This document shows, piece after piece, positions 47,371 to 59,938 of a DNA stretch of 64,000 bases. Each line of letters opens with the position of its first letter. The stretch's first letter is position 1. The position numbers and the translations under genes were made by a program. The notes beneath the pieces are model-generated. The model searched no databases. It was given only the letters and a program-made list of their open reading frames with translations, and was not told the DNA's origin. Source of the DNA: Hemerocallis citrina (Eukaryota > Streptophyta > Magnoliopsida > Asparagales > Asphodelaceae); contig CM030366.1 in the NCBI GenBank assembly GCA_017893485.1, positions 101,568,953 through 101,632,952 of the forward strand. The letters run 5' to 3'.

Positions 47371-50300
47371 TCAAATCCTTGACTTGGCAAGCGCCATCCC
47401 CATTGTTTCAAACTGCTCCTCAGTAACTCCTACATCAAATTAAATTAATTTAGTTGGGCACATAAATTTCATTTCTCTTCAAAAAATCATTGATAATGAT
47501 CATTAACAAGAGATTATGAACTTGCCTTTGCCCATGGCAGCAGTGGAAGAAATGCCACCCTGCACAGTCTTAAGCACCCGGTCGTAGTAATTTGCCCCTG
47601 ACCACTTCTGATGTGCCAATGTTTCCACCCCATTGTTCCTCTCCTCCCTCTGAATCCTCTCCACGTACGCCAACATTCCCCTCCTCGCGTAATCCTTAGC
47701 AAATGTATCAATCACAAGCGCATCCGCGTGGAACCCAGCCAATGTTATGAACTGCCAGCAGAAGCCCAATCTGGCGATCCTGGGAATGAAATCTTTCATC
47801 TCCTCGTCGGTCATTCCCGATGCGTCCCAGTTGAATGACGGGGACAAGTTATAAGCCAACATAATTTCTGGGTGGACTGATTTCACTCCCTCTGCAAATG
47901 TCGTGCACTCGTGCAGGTCTGGCTTGGCTGTTTCCATCCAGATGATGTCTGTGTGAGGTGCGAATGCCCAGCCTCTGACAATTGCAGCCATTACTGAGCC
48001 TTGGAACCTGTAGAAGCCTTCACGGGTTCTTGGCAAGTCCCAGTCCCAGAATAGGTTGGTTACACCGAGCCTTTCTGCAATTTCGCGGGCTTGTTCGTTG
48101 GAGAGGCATTTGTCGTAGGATGAGGCACGGACCCACTCGTTGAGGCGGCGGCGTTTGTCTTCTTCGCTGATGTTAAGGCTGGTAATTGCATCCTTGACGC
48201 AGTCGGAGAAGGACTTGATTTGGGCTGCTCCGAGCCATTGGTCTTCTATTGATTGGAGCTGCGCACCAGTTTTCCCTGCTGCCATGGCCTCGGCGAGAAC
48301 TGTGGCTAGACTCTTTCCTTTCAGTACAGGATTGGTTGCTCCTGTTACGGAAAATTTTGATTAATAACTAACAGATTTCACAAATTGAGCACATTGAAAC
48401 ATGATCATGTTGGTATCAGATCCTCTCAAGTACTGGAGGCTTAATATCTCCACTATTATAATGGAAGAAGAACTTAGTGTAATTTGTCCATCTACAAATC
48501 CGTGCAACTCACTTGGATAACTATTGTAACGAGGTTTTAGATCAAATGCAGGTTACGTCTGAATTTTTATTTTTTTAAAAAACTATATTTATTAAGACAT
48601 ACATCGCACGTATAAACTACTAGTGTATATAATCCAGTCATCTATCAAGGTAGTGACGAAGATAATGTTGGATATGTATGTATATTCTCAATATATATAA
48701 AATAATATTGTGTATATATAATATTGTATGTGGCAACACATGAGATGTACGTTGGACCGGGTTGAGTGGACCAAGAGCCCTGTACCCAAAACCCAGTCAT
48801 ATCCTTTATATACTGGTCTTGTGGTAGTGCCTAACATTCTTCCAATTCTGATAATCAGGATATAATATCTCAAAAATGATATTAAACCGAATTTTATTTT
48901 AATGTATGTCTTTTTTCGAAATTATTTGTAGAAAGATAACATCTGGGAATAACTATTTTAAAAAAAAATTAAATGAACTTGCCGTTTGGAATAACAAGTT
49001 TATTAAAAAATTAGAACCAAACTCGCCATGTCTCAACGGCGAGCAAGAAACTACTAAACTTACCGTTGGGAACAGCGAGTTTAGTAGTTGAGTCCACCAG
49101 CGCAATTAGTTTGGCAACTGTCCTCTTGTGCAAATAGTTTTAAAAAATGGCATTAAAAAAAATTCATATTAAAACCTAACTGTAATTTCTCTTTTCTTCT
49201 TATTCTCGTAATTATCAAACGTATAATATAAACATCAAAGTACTGATTAATTGTTGGATTATATATGCCGAACCACCGGAAGGTTCAGAATACTAGGAAT
49301 CGTAAATAGGGAGCTACTTAATTTCTTAGCGAAAGAATTACCGAAATAGATATGGATTTCTTAAACATGTGCATACTGCATATCAATATATCACCTACGT
49401 ACCTAGGATGAACTGATGGTCCCTGGTGTCAATATTGGATTGGATCAAAGTTGCTGCTTCTGCATCGGTTCGTGCCACCAGGACGGTCTCGACCCCCATT
49501 ATGTCGAATTGCAGCCTTGCTGCCACCAGCCGGTTAATATGTTCGGTCACTGCCACTAGCACTTTTCCGGCCATATGCCCGCACTTCTTTGTCACTGATG
49601 ATTGATCCTCAATGTGTACTCCTGCCGCTCCCCTCTCGACAAACAGCTTGCATAGCTTCACTGTTGCAGTGGCCCCACCAAATCCTGTGTCTCCATCAGC
49701 AATGATTGGTTTGAGGTAGTCCACATAGGGTGTGCGAGCCCTCTCCTCTCGGCTCATTGACATCCGTGCCTCACGTTGTTTGCGGTCGTGGTATTGTTGC
49801 GCAAAAAAGAGGTGCTCGACCTACAGCAAGCAGGTTTTGTACAAGGATAACCAAACAAAATTTTACTACTAAGACATTTTTATATTGGGAAATAGGGTTA
49901 TGAGCAACTTGCTCATTTAGTAAATAAGCAATTGATGATGTGGCATACATGTGATTGGAAGATCTTTAAAAGGGTTAGTTATCCAATGTATCACATGCAT
50001 GCCACATAATCAATTGCTCATTTACTAAATGAGCAATTTGCTCATATCCCCTTTACCCTTAAAAAAACCTTGTATTATCCCAATAATCCCTAACATTATG
50101 GGGAATAAAAATACTACACCTTCCCCGAGGTTAAAAAAACAAGCAACGAAGAGCCTGTAAAACATTTATTCAAAAAAGTTAAATCTTCTAAATATTATAG
50201 ATAACAGATTAAGTATTGTTGTTTGTAACATAACATATCGGTTTAAAATGTTTTTCTCCATAAACATGATGTTTGGATAGCCGCCTGAAAGTTTTACATA

Positions 50301-51146
50301 TTATAATTGGGTAAAGGGGATATGAGCAAATTGCTCATTTAGTAAATGAGCAATTGATTATGTGGCATGCATGTGATACATTGGATAACTAACCCTTTTA
50401 AAGATCTTCCAATCACATGTATGCCACATCATCAATTGCTTATTTACTAAATGAGCAAGTTGCTCATAACCCTATTTCCCTTTTTTTAATATTCTTTCAT
50501 TAGTTGCTTATTAATGATATTTAGCGTTATGTTGCATTTATTTACTTATTTTTTCTAAGAAACTTTTCCTAAACCCGGCCCCCTCCATTTTTCTATCATC
50601 CTAATTTCCTATTTTACGTACGGTGTCTTAATTTCAGCTACTATATACCTTGTTAGGGACAGTGTCATAGGGGTAATCAGCAAGATCAGGTCCGGGCTCA
50701 TTGGTGGAGGTGTGGGTGGACGAGCACTGCCATCCCGAGACATAAATCGAGTCCAGGTGCTTCGCCATCATTGTAACTTGGACAGGGTCAAGTGCCCCAA
50801 AGGTGCGCGAGGCGGTTCCATTAACCTGGTGGGTTTTCAGGGTGGACCACAACTTCTTCGCCAAAAGGTTGGAGGCATAGGATTGAGGCAGAGACCCGCG
50901 AAGAGAAACGACATCACGTGCAGAGTATGGGCGACGGGTTAGCCTGAACCTCTCGGTGTTCCACCATGCTTGCACCTCCGCCACTTCAGCTTCGAATCTA
51001 CCTTCTTCTTCCATGATCTAAATTTGAGTACATGAATTAATTTCAAATTAATGACTCGATATCGTATAAGAATGTGAGGTCGAAATCGAAGAAGAAGAAC
51101 AATGTGAAGTAATTACCATTGAAGGCACTGAGAAAGAGAAAGCCAT
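47371..51146 (-). CDS. ICL: Isocitrate lyase, five coding exons
   Basis: Isocitrate lyase splits isocitrate into glyoxylate and succinate in the glyoxylate cycle, in peroxisomes/glyoxysomes of seedlings and senescing tissue. Exons (minus): 51117-51146, 50649-51017, 49403-49820, 47526-48341 and 47371-47429. The joined CDS is 1692 nt (563 residues), open throughout. The protein starts [22 protein letters not shown], the usual plant start. It has [18 protein letters not shown], the active-site KKCGH loop and ANYYDR. Introns 1-3 are GT-AG; the last has a GC donor (AAAG|GCAAGT). The C-terminus is [19 protein letters not shown], about 12 residues shorter than the common plant form and ending in SRI, a possible weak peroxisomal signal. 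A TATA box is at 51251-51258. Both large introns carry transposon insertions. Confidence 0.95.
47520..47526 (-). other. GC-type splice donor of ICL intron 4
   Basis: On the minus strand exon 4 ends AAAG and the intron begins GCAAGT. No GT near this point keeps the conserved MGKGVTEEQF frame, whereas GC joined to the acceptor GTAG|GAGTTACT at 47430 does. AAG|GCAAGT is the known consensus for GC-AG introns. Confidence 0.85.
48447..48623 (+). mobile_element. Helitron-like mini element in ICL intron 3
   Basis: 177 bp, A|TCTCCACTATTATAAT ... CGCACGTATAAACTACTAG|T. The A|T flanks and TC...CTAG ends fit the Helitron rule. It matches the copy at 47017-47192 along its length. Confidence 0.65.
49049..49089. 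repeat. 12-bp perfect inverted repeat in ICL intron 3
   Basis: AACTACTAAACT (49049-49060) and its inverse (49078-49089) with a 17-base loop. Role unknown. Confidence 0.7.
49887..50058 (+). mobile_element. Palindromic MITE in ICL intron 2, copy 1
   Basis: 172 bp, GGGAAATAGGGTTATGAGCA...GGGGATATGAG-type ends (inverse at the right). The element itself is an imperfect palindrome: each half has TGAGCAA(A/C)TTGCTCATTTA(G/C)TAAAT. Its superfamily is unclear; TT flanks both sides. Confidence 0.85.
50309..50480 (-). mobile_element. Palindromic MITE in ICL intron 2, copy 2 (inverted)
   Basis: Checked base by base, this 172-bp segment is the exact reverse complement of 49887-50058. The 250-bp spacer between them is ordinary intron sequence. 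Confidence 0.9.
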
Positions 51147-51250
51147 GGAGGAAACTAAGAGGCCGGGGTGTTTGTACGAATTCAGAGTGAGTTTGCTATA
51201 GGAAATGCATGCAAGTATGAGAGTGTATTCCCCTCTTCTCTTCTCCCCTT

Positions 51251-51258
51251 TTTATATA
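51251..51258 (-). promoter_or_regulatory. TATA box of ICL
   Basis: TATATAAA on the minus strand, about 105 bases upstream of the ATG at 51146, in a CCTATATAAAAAGG context. Confidence 0.7.
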
Positions 51259-51530
51259 GGAAAATGGACCCATAATCACTTCATTAAAAAAAAGAAAAAA
51301 TGTATAGTTGGCAACTAAATATGGTTTTTTTTTTTTTTTTTTTGAATTTTTATTTGTTGTACAAAATTATGATGTAATTATTCCAATTGTAGGGTGCAGA
51401 AAGATGCCATGCACCTTCACTAGGTCTAACCTGAACTTTCATATTAAGGAATGCTCATGTCACAAACTTATATTAATGCACGCGTTACACTTTTTAAGCT
51501 CACACATACATGGGGTTGAGTAGGGATGAC

Positions 51531-52146
51531 ATCTGGGTCGGATCGACGCGCGATCCGTCTGTGAGCCGCTCCACTTAAACCGACCCGGCTTGACCCCATT
51601 CGGGTTCAGGCTGGGTTCGGGTCAAACCCGAAACTCTTACCGGGTTGACCCAGGTCTGGAAAAATTCAAATTTGACCCACTCAATCTGGTCCGCCAAACC
51701 GCAAAAAAAAAAAAATTTAACCCGCTCGAATCCACCGCGAACCCACGGGTTGAGAGTCGTTTGACTTGAACGGGTCAAATGTTCGACCTGCGTTGGTCGA
51801 ACGTTTGACCCGCGTTGTTCGAACGTTTGACCCCGCACGAGTCGATCGTTACTTGTATGTTGCTGCTACTCGCTTACTTTTTGTTTTTTTTGTTTTTTTT
51901 ATTTTTTTGGGAGTTTTTGGAAGTTTTTTTTTTGGGGGTTTTGCCTATAAAAACCTCCTAACTTCAATCATTTTTTTCCCACAACTTACTCTCTTACACT
52001 CCCTACTACTACTACTCAATTCAATTAGATTCATTCAACAAAGAAGCAAACAACAAAGAAGTGAACAATTTTGATCGTATCGAATTCGTGTTGATTCAAC
52101 ACACTCAACTACGTCTATTATTACAAACTCTCTCATCAAAGAAGCT
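51531..52146 (+). mobile_element. hAT-like transposon 5' end
   Basis: TAGGGATGACATC followed by many GGGTCGG / GACCCG subterminal motifs is typical of plant hAT ends. A 17-bp near-perfect inverted repeat lies at 51772-51811. A TATA box (51946-51953) and a leader-like sequence follow, and then the gypsy LTR at 52147 interrupts it. No transposase remains in the window. Confidence 0.4.
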
Positions 52147-55100
52147 TGTAGCGTCCCGAATTTTCAATATAATATCTCAGAAATACGTGGCACAATTCCC
52201 AGCATCAACCTCAATTGTAATAGTAAACATAGGCAAAACATAGATAAAATTTTCAACTTTTATTATATCAATTCATTACAAAGCACAGCGGAAAACAAAT
52301 ACCTTGAATTACAATTTCTCTTTCTTTTATAATACATTCTTTTAAAATTTATATAAGCCATTTAATCATTCTACCACATATATCCAATCCCAAGCTAACA
52401 GTACGTACCTGTAAAATATGAGGCTAGAGATAATCCTAACCCTTAAAACTACAGGGATCAGCTATAACGTTGTGAGTAACATAAAAGAAGTGCAACATGA
52501 ATAAAACATAAGGTATAGAGTAATAAACAACATGTATCAATAGTAGTAATGAATGGAATAAGAAATAACAACAAATTAAACATGAAAACATCAAGTAAAA
52601 CTAGACTAAGTGTTAAGTGTAGGAAAACAGAAAACAACATGCATAAAACCAAGTCAAGAAAACATCAATGCTATATGCTGACTCTCTAATGCATACTTTT
52701 CGGATTCTACGCATCCCACTCTACATAGGTCCGGTGCAAGCCTTTATCGTTCTCCACTTGATAGGGTTTAATCCCCCATTATGCAACTAATCCTACTACG
52801 ATGAATACTACGAGATTTAGACATTCTGCAAGTATCGGTTCTCGCCCTTGGAATACTGGAGGTCAATCCCACTCTGCGGATCATTCTATGGCTGTTACGT
52901 CCATCATTCCGAAAAACTAGAAATTTTCTCACTCCACAGGTCATCCTAGAACCCTCATTGCACAAACATCCCATGAGCATCGCTCTCGTCCTCAGAATAT
53001 TGGAGATCAATCCAACTCTGCGGATCACTATGTGGCCCTTACGTCCATCGTCCCGTAATACTGGAAAATATCTCACTTCTTGCATCATCCTGGAGTTCAT
53101 AACTCACGTTTGCTCTCATTTTATCAGATCACAATCTAGTGTTTGTCGTTATCTTGTTAAGTTAATTAATTATTTAATAGATTGTGAATCTCTTAGAGTT
53201 GGTGTACCCTATCGGGCTTAACTCCACTGAACAATAAACAAAATCTCAACCGCCGGTAGTTAGACCCCCACTCAATCTCTAAAGACTCATAACTCAACCA
53301 TCAATACCAAAATTCTCAACAAAACTCATAATCTCATGATCAATATTTTTTACATTTAAAAAAACTTCTTTAAAATTATCAAATCCAATTTATATAATGT
53401 ATTCATAAAATTTCAGAATTTGAATAAAATACTAAGTCCATTAAATAACTGAAAATCATATTTTTAAGTCGTAGAATATCACAAAACATCGCTTTCACAT
53501 ATTTCTCCCTTTATAAAGTCATAGCAATGTAATTTGAATTTTATTGTAAAAAAATTTAACTTTTTGTAAAATAATGTAATCTGTAGCAAAATGTCATTTA
53601 AAACAGCAGATTAATAATCCACAATATCGAAAAACCAATCGTTTAAAGAAAACAGCAGAAAACTCGGGAAACCCATCAGCCAGAACAATGACAGTCGACT
53701 GTCGAAAATAGCCGGTCGACTGTCCTGGGAAAACAAAAAACTCAAGAACTAACAGTCGACTGCCGTCTTCAGTTCAAAAGCGAAGCGGTCGACTTTAAAT
53801 TCCAACAGACTACAGTTTTGAGATTCCGTGCATGTTTTACAGATACATGCATAGTTCTTTGTAAAATCTTAAATTTGAAAAACCAATTTCATGAGATGCT
53901 AAAATATGACTTGTACAACATATATGAGTTTATAAAATACATCAAAATCGCATTAAGATCATACAAGAGCAAATTTGGTTAAAATCTTCAAAACAGTGCA
54001 TATATAGATGTAGGTGTGCATCTGAGTATAATTGCATCAGTTAAAATCTCGAAACTTCATTATTTAAAGTCATTAAAATGTTCAAACAATCTCAGTATAA
54101 AAATAATCAAGATTCAAATCAAAACTTCATAGAATACACAATATCTCCAAAATAGTGAAATGGTGTTCATATGCATATATATGTATATAAGTGTATGTGT
54201 GCATATTTGTATCAGTAAACATCAAGAATTCATTGTATGTATGTAATATAATGTTCTCAATTCAACTCAATATCAAACAACTCAGAAATCCATCGATACT
54301 TCACAAATTCCCAAAAATCAAATTTTCGGCCAAACTCCATCAGACCCGAAATCTGATTATCCAAACCCAACTTCAAAACTTGATCTTTTTAATTCAATAA
54401 CCCTTCTTATGATCCATTTAACTCATATACAATCACTCACAATAGTTTACTCATGAATATAAGTAATTATAACAATCATTCATCAAGTTTCTACTCAACG
54501 AAACCCCCAAACAGAACATATGCAGTATATACACAGTATGAATCCACTTTTGTTCACTTTTGTACAATATCATTATGTAACTCATTATAATGAAATCAAA
54601 ACAGCAAGTATATGAAAGAAAACAATCTACTCATTATACCTATTGAGTTCTTTAACAATCTGAATTCATCTTATATGAAGTTTTAATCATCAAAGCGTAG
54701 GTTTCATGAAAAGATTTAAATTTTTTTTGTTCATCTACCCATCAGTTTTTATTATATCAACATACAATCTCTAACATACTTTCTAATCAATAAATCATCA
54801 CATACAACATGCTTGGAACAAAATAAACCAAACATATGTCACTCACCTTATTGAATAGTCAACCGAAGATAATGAAGAAATTAAGAAAATCCCTTATTTA
54901 GAAAGAAAACCAAGATCCTCATTTTGAAACTCCAAGAAAATAATAATAAGGAAAATCCTTTGTGTTTTGCAGCAAAGAGATGGCTGCACCTCACATTTAA
55001 TAGGCCGAAAATCAAGATATCTCGGGTTTTTGAATAGATTTGCAAAATACCTTTTTTAAATATCTATATAATAAAACACAAAGAAAGCTATCAAGTGGAT

Positions 55101-56798
55101 CTCCTTCAATCTCCCCCAAAATCAATGGCCCACATCTAACCTCACAAAACATATTTTCCCCCCCAAAAGTTTCCCTCCAAAACTCAAATTCAAATCCCCC
55201 ATTCAAAACAACTCCTTTATTTATTTAATTATCTCTCTCTTTCTTCTATTCAAAAAATTAAGAAAATAAAAATTTTAAAAATTTTTAAAAATAAAAAACT
55301 AAAAAATTTAAAATTTGAAAACTTAAAAAAAATTCAAAAAAATAAAAAAATTATAAAAATTATAAAAAAAAAATGTAAAAAAATATTTATTTTTTAAATA
55401 ATTAAATTTTTTAAAATCTAAAAAAGTTTATTTTTTTAAAATTTTAGAAATTTAAGAAATTTTGAAAATTTTGAAAATTTAAAAAAAATTCAAAAGAAAA
55501 ATCAAATAATTCAAAAAAGAAAAACAAATAAAATTTTTAAAATTTTGGAAATTTGAACAAATTTGAAAATTTAAAATATCTCAAAGCAAATCTAAATCCA
55601 AATCCAATGTCGAACCCCAATCAAGAGGTCGTCGCCGATATCTGATCCGCTGCTGATTCTGTATCGGTGACTCCTCTCGACCAAATCGAGCGCGAATATC
55701 AAGCAACTCCGTATCGGCGACTCCCCTCCACCAAATCGAGAGCCTCTATATGCGATGCGATCTAATTTCATCTCATTAACCGAATTCTCATTTTAATTTT
55801 TAATTTTTTTTTGTGCAGGGGATTACTCAGTTTTTTGCTGACTTGAAATTTGTGTGTGCATGAGATTTAAGTTCAGAGATGTATGATTATTTCATTTTGT
55901 ATTTAGACATACTCATAGTGGTTATGAGATTAGAGTAAGCTCTATAAAACTCTATGCAATGTTTTATAGAGTAATGTTCATGCATAACTATTACAAGCAT
56001 CTAAAAGTGATGATGAAGTTAAAAAAAACTCTATGTAGTGTTTCTAACAAACTATATACATTCCAGGTAAGTTCAAGTTAATGATTAAGAAGGCGATGGT
56101 TGAGCTTAAAGGTAGATCTACTGTTTTCTCATATAATATATTTGCTACTTCAATTAATTTGCTAGACGTCCAAAACTATTTTATATAATCAAACAAGGTG
56201 CACCGTTCCGAAGACGTGTCGTAGGCACGTGTCAACGGGCAAACCTAGTATCTTTACATATATAAATCCTTATACTTGGAAATTAAATAAAACCAATTCA
56301 ATTTGTATTTAAAAACAAAACCAACACTCCATATCTGGCCGGCATTGTTGTAAAACTCAGAAAAATGAAATTGTACTTTTTGCCATCTAAGTGGCAATTT
56401 CGCAAAAAGATCATTCTTTATCAAAACTTGCAAAATAAAACAAATCTATTGAAAAAAAGTAAACACTTTACCTTTGAGTTGACTAGGCATCATGCTCAGG
56501 CCAAAAATCCCAAAATCTGGGGTTTTTACTCCAAGTGGTAATTTTGCACAAAAGTCACTCTTTTTGTAATATTTGCAAATATGTCAAATAATTATTAGAA
56601 AAATTCAGAAAATTCACAAATAATATCTAATAATAAATAATGGGGTTTCCCAAAATAATTTCTGACTTTGAACTTTCCAAGAGAATATTTGCACGTGTAA
56701 AAAGATTAATTTCAGAAAAATATTTATTAAATCACCAAAAATCATTTTAATTCACTTATTAATCTTGATAACATTATTTAAAAATATGGGGTATTACA
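52147..56798 (-). repeat. 3' LTR of the minus-strand gypsy element
   Basis: Ends (minus) TGTAATACCCCA at 56798 and GACGCTACA at 52147. It has a GTCGAC palindrome cluster at about 53693-53800 and a diverged two-copy repeat near 52850-53075. Confidence 0.88.
55063..56248 (+). mobile_element. Helitron C (1186 bp) in the LTR
   Basis: A|TCTATATAATAAAACACAAAG at the 5' end; hairpin ACGTGTC-GTA-GGCACGT then CTAG (56245-56248)|T at the 3' end. The middle (55240-55590) is extremely A/T-rich. No gene. The other LTR lacks this insertion across the part that is visible. Confidence 0.85.
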
Positions 56799-56812
56799 TC
56801 ACTCCCTCCTTA
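56799..56812 (-). promoter_or_regulatory. Polypurine tract
   Basis: Minus strand AAGGAGGGAGTGA directly before the LTR TG. Confidence 0.7.
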
Positions 56813-56984
56813 GAATAGTTCTGTCCTCAAAGCTAATACTAATAGGGACCAAACAATATAAGCAAAAGGAAATGAGATCTCATAAATGGAAATATAGTTT
56901 AAGAAATATCATTACACAAGAGAATGTAATCTAACAAAAACAATACAACTCGCTCAAAAAGTACAACCATACAAAAGAGTACAA

Positions 56985-59760
56985 TCATATAAAAAGCTCA
57001 GGAAAATCCTTCTGCATGCGATACTCCGACTCCCAAGTAGCCTCCTCGAACTGCTGGTTCCTCTACAACACCTTGACCATAGGTATCACCTTATTTCTCA
57101 ACACTTTCTCCATACGATCAACAATCTCTACAGGCTGCTCCTTGTAACTTAAGTTCACCTGTAGACCTTCAGGCACTTCTACCAACTGATGACTTTGATC
57201 CAGCACATACTTCCTTAACAATGACACATCGAACACATCATGTACCTGTGCCAACTCCTCCGAAAGCTCTAACCTATATGATGTTTTACCAATCCGTCCC
57301 AAAATCCTGTATGGCCCAATATACCTTGGCGTCAACTTGCCTCCCTTTCCAAACCTGATCACTCTTTTGGTTGGAGATACCTTGAGGAAAACTGCATCCC
57401 CAACCTCAAACTCAAAGTCCCTTCTCTGAGTGTCTGCATAACTCTTCTGCCGACTCTGAGGCTCGACCAACCTCTTACAAATCAACTCAATCTTCTCTGA
57501 TATTTACTGCACATTCTCGGACCTAAACATATGCCTCTCACCAACCTCATACCAACAAACAGGTGTCCTACACTTCCTCCCGTACAGAGCATCATACGGA
57601 GCTATCCCGATACTCGCATGGTAACTGTTGTTATAAGCAAACTCAACCAATGCCAAGTACCTCTCCCAGCTACCACCGAAATCTATAACAAAAGCCCTCA
57701 GCTTATCCTCCAATACCCGATTCACCTTTTCAGTCTGACCATCAGTCTGTGGTGAAAAACAGTACTGAAATCGGTCCTGGTACCTAAAGCTGCTTGCAAA
57801 CTCTTCCAAAACCTTGAAGTGAACCTCGCATCCCTATCGGAAACAATCGTCACAGGAACTCCATGAAGCCTCACAATCTCATCAATGTATAGTTCTGCCA
57901 ATTTCTCCAACGACCAAGTAATCTTCATAGACAAAAAATGAGCTGACTTGGTCAAACGGTCCACAATAACCCAAATTGAGTCATTGCCCTTTGCACTCCT
58001 TGGCAAACCTGTGATGAAATCCATGCTGATATTCTCCCACTTCCATTCTGGAATGGGCAATGGCTGCAACAAATCTCCAGGTTTCTGATTTTCTGCTTTG
58101 ATTTGCTGACAAGTCAGACACCTCGCCACAAAATCTGCCACATCCCTCTTCATACCAGACCACAAAAAATGTTATTTGATGTTCTTGTACATCTTTGTGC
58201 CTCCAGGATGTAATGATAACAAAGTACTGTGTGCTTCCTGCAAGATACTCTCTCTTAAATCTGCATTCTTCGGAACACACAATCTTTCACCCATCCAAAG
58301 AACTCCATCTTGGACACGGAACTCTAACAACTTGACATCGAAAACCTGCTGCAACATCTTCTAAATCTCTGCATCTGATTTATGACCTTCCATAATCTAC
58401 TCTCTCAAAGAAGGCTACAACCTCAACTGAGCCAAAGACGCACCCAAACCCTACAGTACCACCTCGATACCTGCCTGATCAATCTCTGCTGCCAACTCAC
58501 TCTGAGTAGTGATCAAACTCGACAAACTGCTCTTTCGACTATGCCCATCGGCCACCATATTTGCCATGCCCGAATGATACATGATCTCAGGATGAACGTC
58601 TTCCAATACTTCCAACCACCTTCTCTGCCGAAGATTTAGATCCTTCTGCTGATAAATGTACTTCAGGCTCTTATGGTCGGTATACATATTGACCTTATCA
58701 TCATGTACATAATTCCTCCACTGCTTCAAGGCAAAGATAATAGCTGCTAACTCCAAATTATGCGTCGGATAATTCTTCTCTTGCGGACGCAACTGCCTCG
58801 AACCATAGGCAATAACCTTGACTTCTTGCATCAAAACACAGCCCAAACCTCTGAGAGATGCATCACTTTAGATATCATAATCCTTCCCAGCTTATGGTAA
58901 AGCTAAGATAGGCACAGTCGTCAATCTCTCCTTTAGATAAAGGAAACTCGCCTTACACTTATCAGTCCATGTGAATGCCACATTCTTCCGAGTTAACCCT
59001 GTCAAAGGAACTGCAATCTGTGCATAGCCCTGAATGAATCTCCCGTAGTTTTCAGCGAAACCCAAGAAACTCCTGACTTCCTTCACCGTCGTTGGCCTGA
59101 GCCAATCCTTCACTGCTTCAACCTTCTGAGGATCAGTGACCATTCCCTCCTTAGAAAGGATATGACCAAGAAAAGCTATCTCAGACTTTCAAAACTCACA
59201 CTTCGACAGTTTGGCATACAAGTTATGCTTCTGTAACTTCTTCAATACCTCTATCAAGTGCATAGAATGCTCTTCTTCCGACTTTGAATATACCAAAATA
59301 TCAATGAAAACCACCATGAAGGAATCAATAATTGGCCGCAAGATCCGATTCATCATATCCATGAATACTGCCGGTGCGTTCGTCACTCCGAATGGCATTA
59401 CCAAAAACTCATAGAGTCCATGACGAGTCCTAAAAGTTGTTTTACTCACATCTTCCTCCTTGACTCGAACCTAATGATACCCTGATCTCAGATCAATCTT
59501 CGAAAAGATAGCTGCTCCCCAAAGTCAATCAAACAGATCATCAATCTGTGGAAGCGGATACTTGTTCTGAATAGTTAACCTATTCAATTCTCGATAGTCA
59601 AAGTACATCCTCATTGACCCATCATTCTTCTTCACTAACAACACTGGCACACCCCACGATGAAGAACTTGGCCTAATAAAATCCTTACTCAGCAATTCCT
59701 CAATCTGCTTCTTAACTTTATCTTGCTCTACAGGTGCCATCCTGTACGGAGCCTTAGAAA
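56985..59760 (-). pseudogene. Pol (RT, RNase H, integrase) of the old gypsy element
   Basis: Minus strand. RT starts [24 protein letters not shown] and [16 protein letters not shown] are intact, but the catalytic FIDDILVY reads FIDILVY, lacking one Asp. RNase H ([12 protein letters not shown]) lacks a clean start (stops near 58870). Integrase has [29 protein letters not shown], then a frameshift near 57790, then [11 protein letters not shown]. The tail GRIGKTSYRLEL and EATWESE ends DFPELFI and a stop at 56985-56987. More than ten in-frame stops or shifts are present. Confidence 0.88.
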
Positions 59761-59938
59761 TTGGAGCACTCCCAGGCTGAACATTAATACAAAACTAAAC
59801 ATCTCGCTGCGACGGCAATTCTGACAAATCTTCCAAGAACACTGTAGGAAAATCTCTGATAACCGGAATGCCGCTGACTTCATCTGGAATCATCAACTTA
59901 GATACCACTGCAACCACTTTCGGGTCCTTCATCTTCCC

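Noticed and set aside
49887..50480. A single large inverted-repeat transposon with 172-bp ends
   Set aside because: Each arm is itself a complete palindromic element with ends of its own and the spacer is ordinary sequence; still, this cannot be fully excluded without other genomic copies.
47371..51146. ICL as a pseudogene because of transposons and the short C-terminus
   Set aside because: All five exons are open and phases match; splice sites are sound; the active-site loop is intact.
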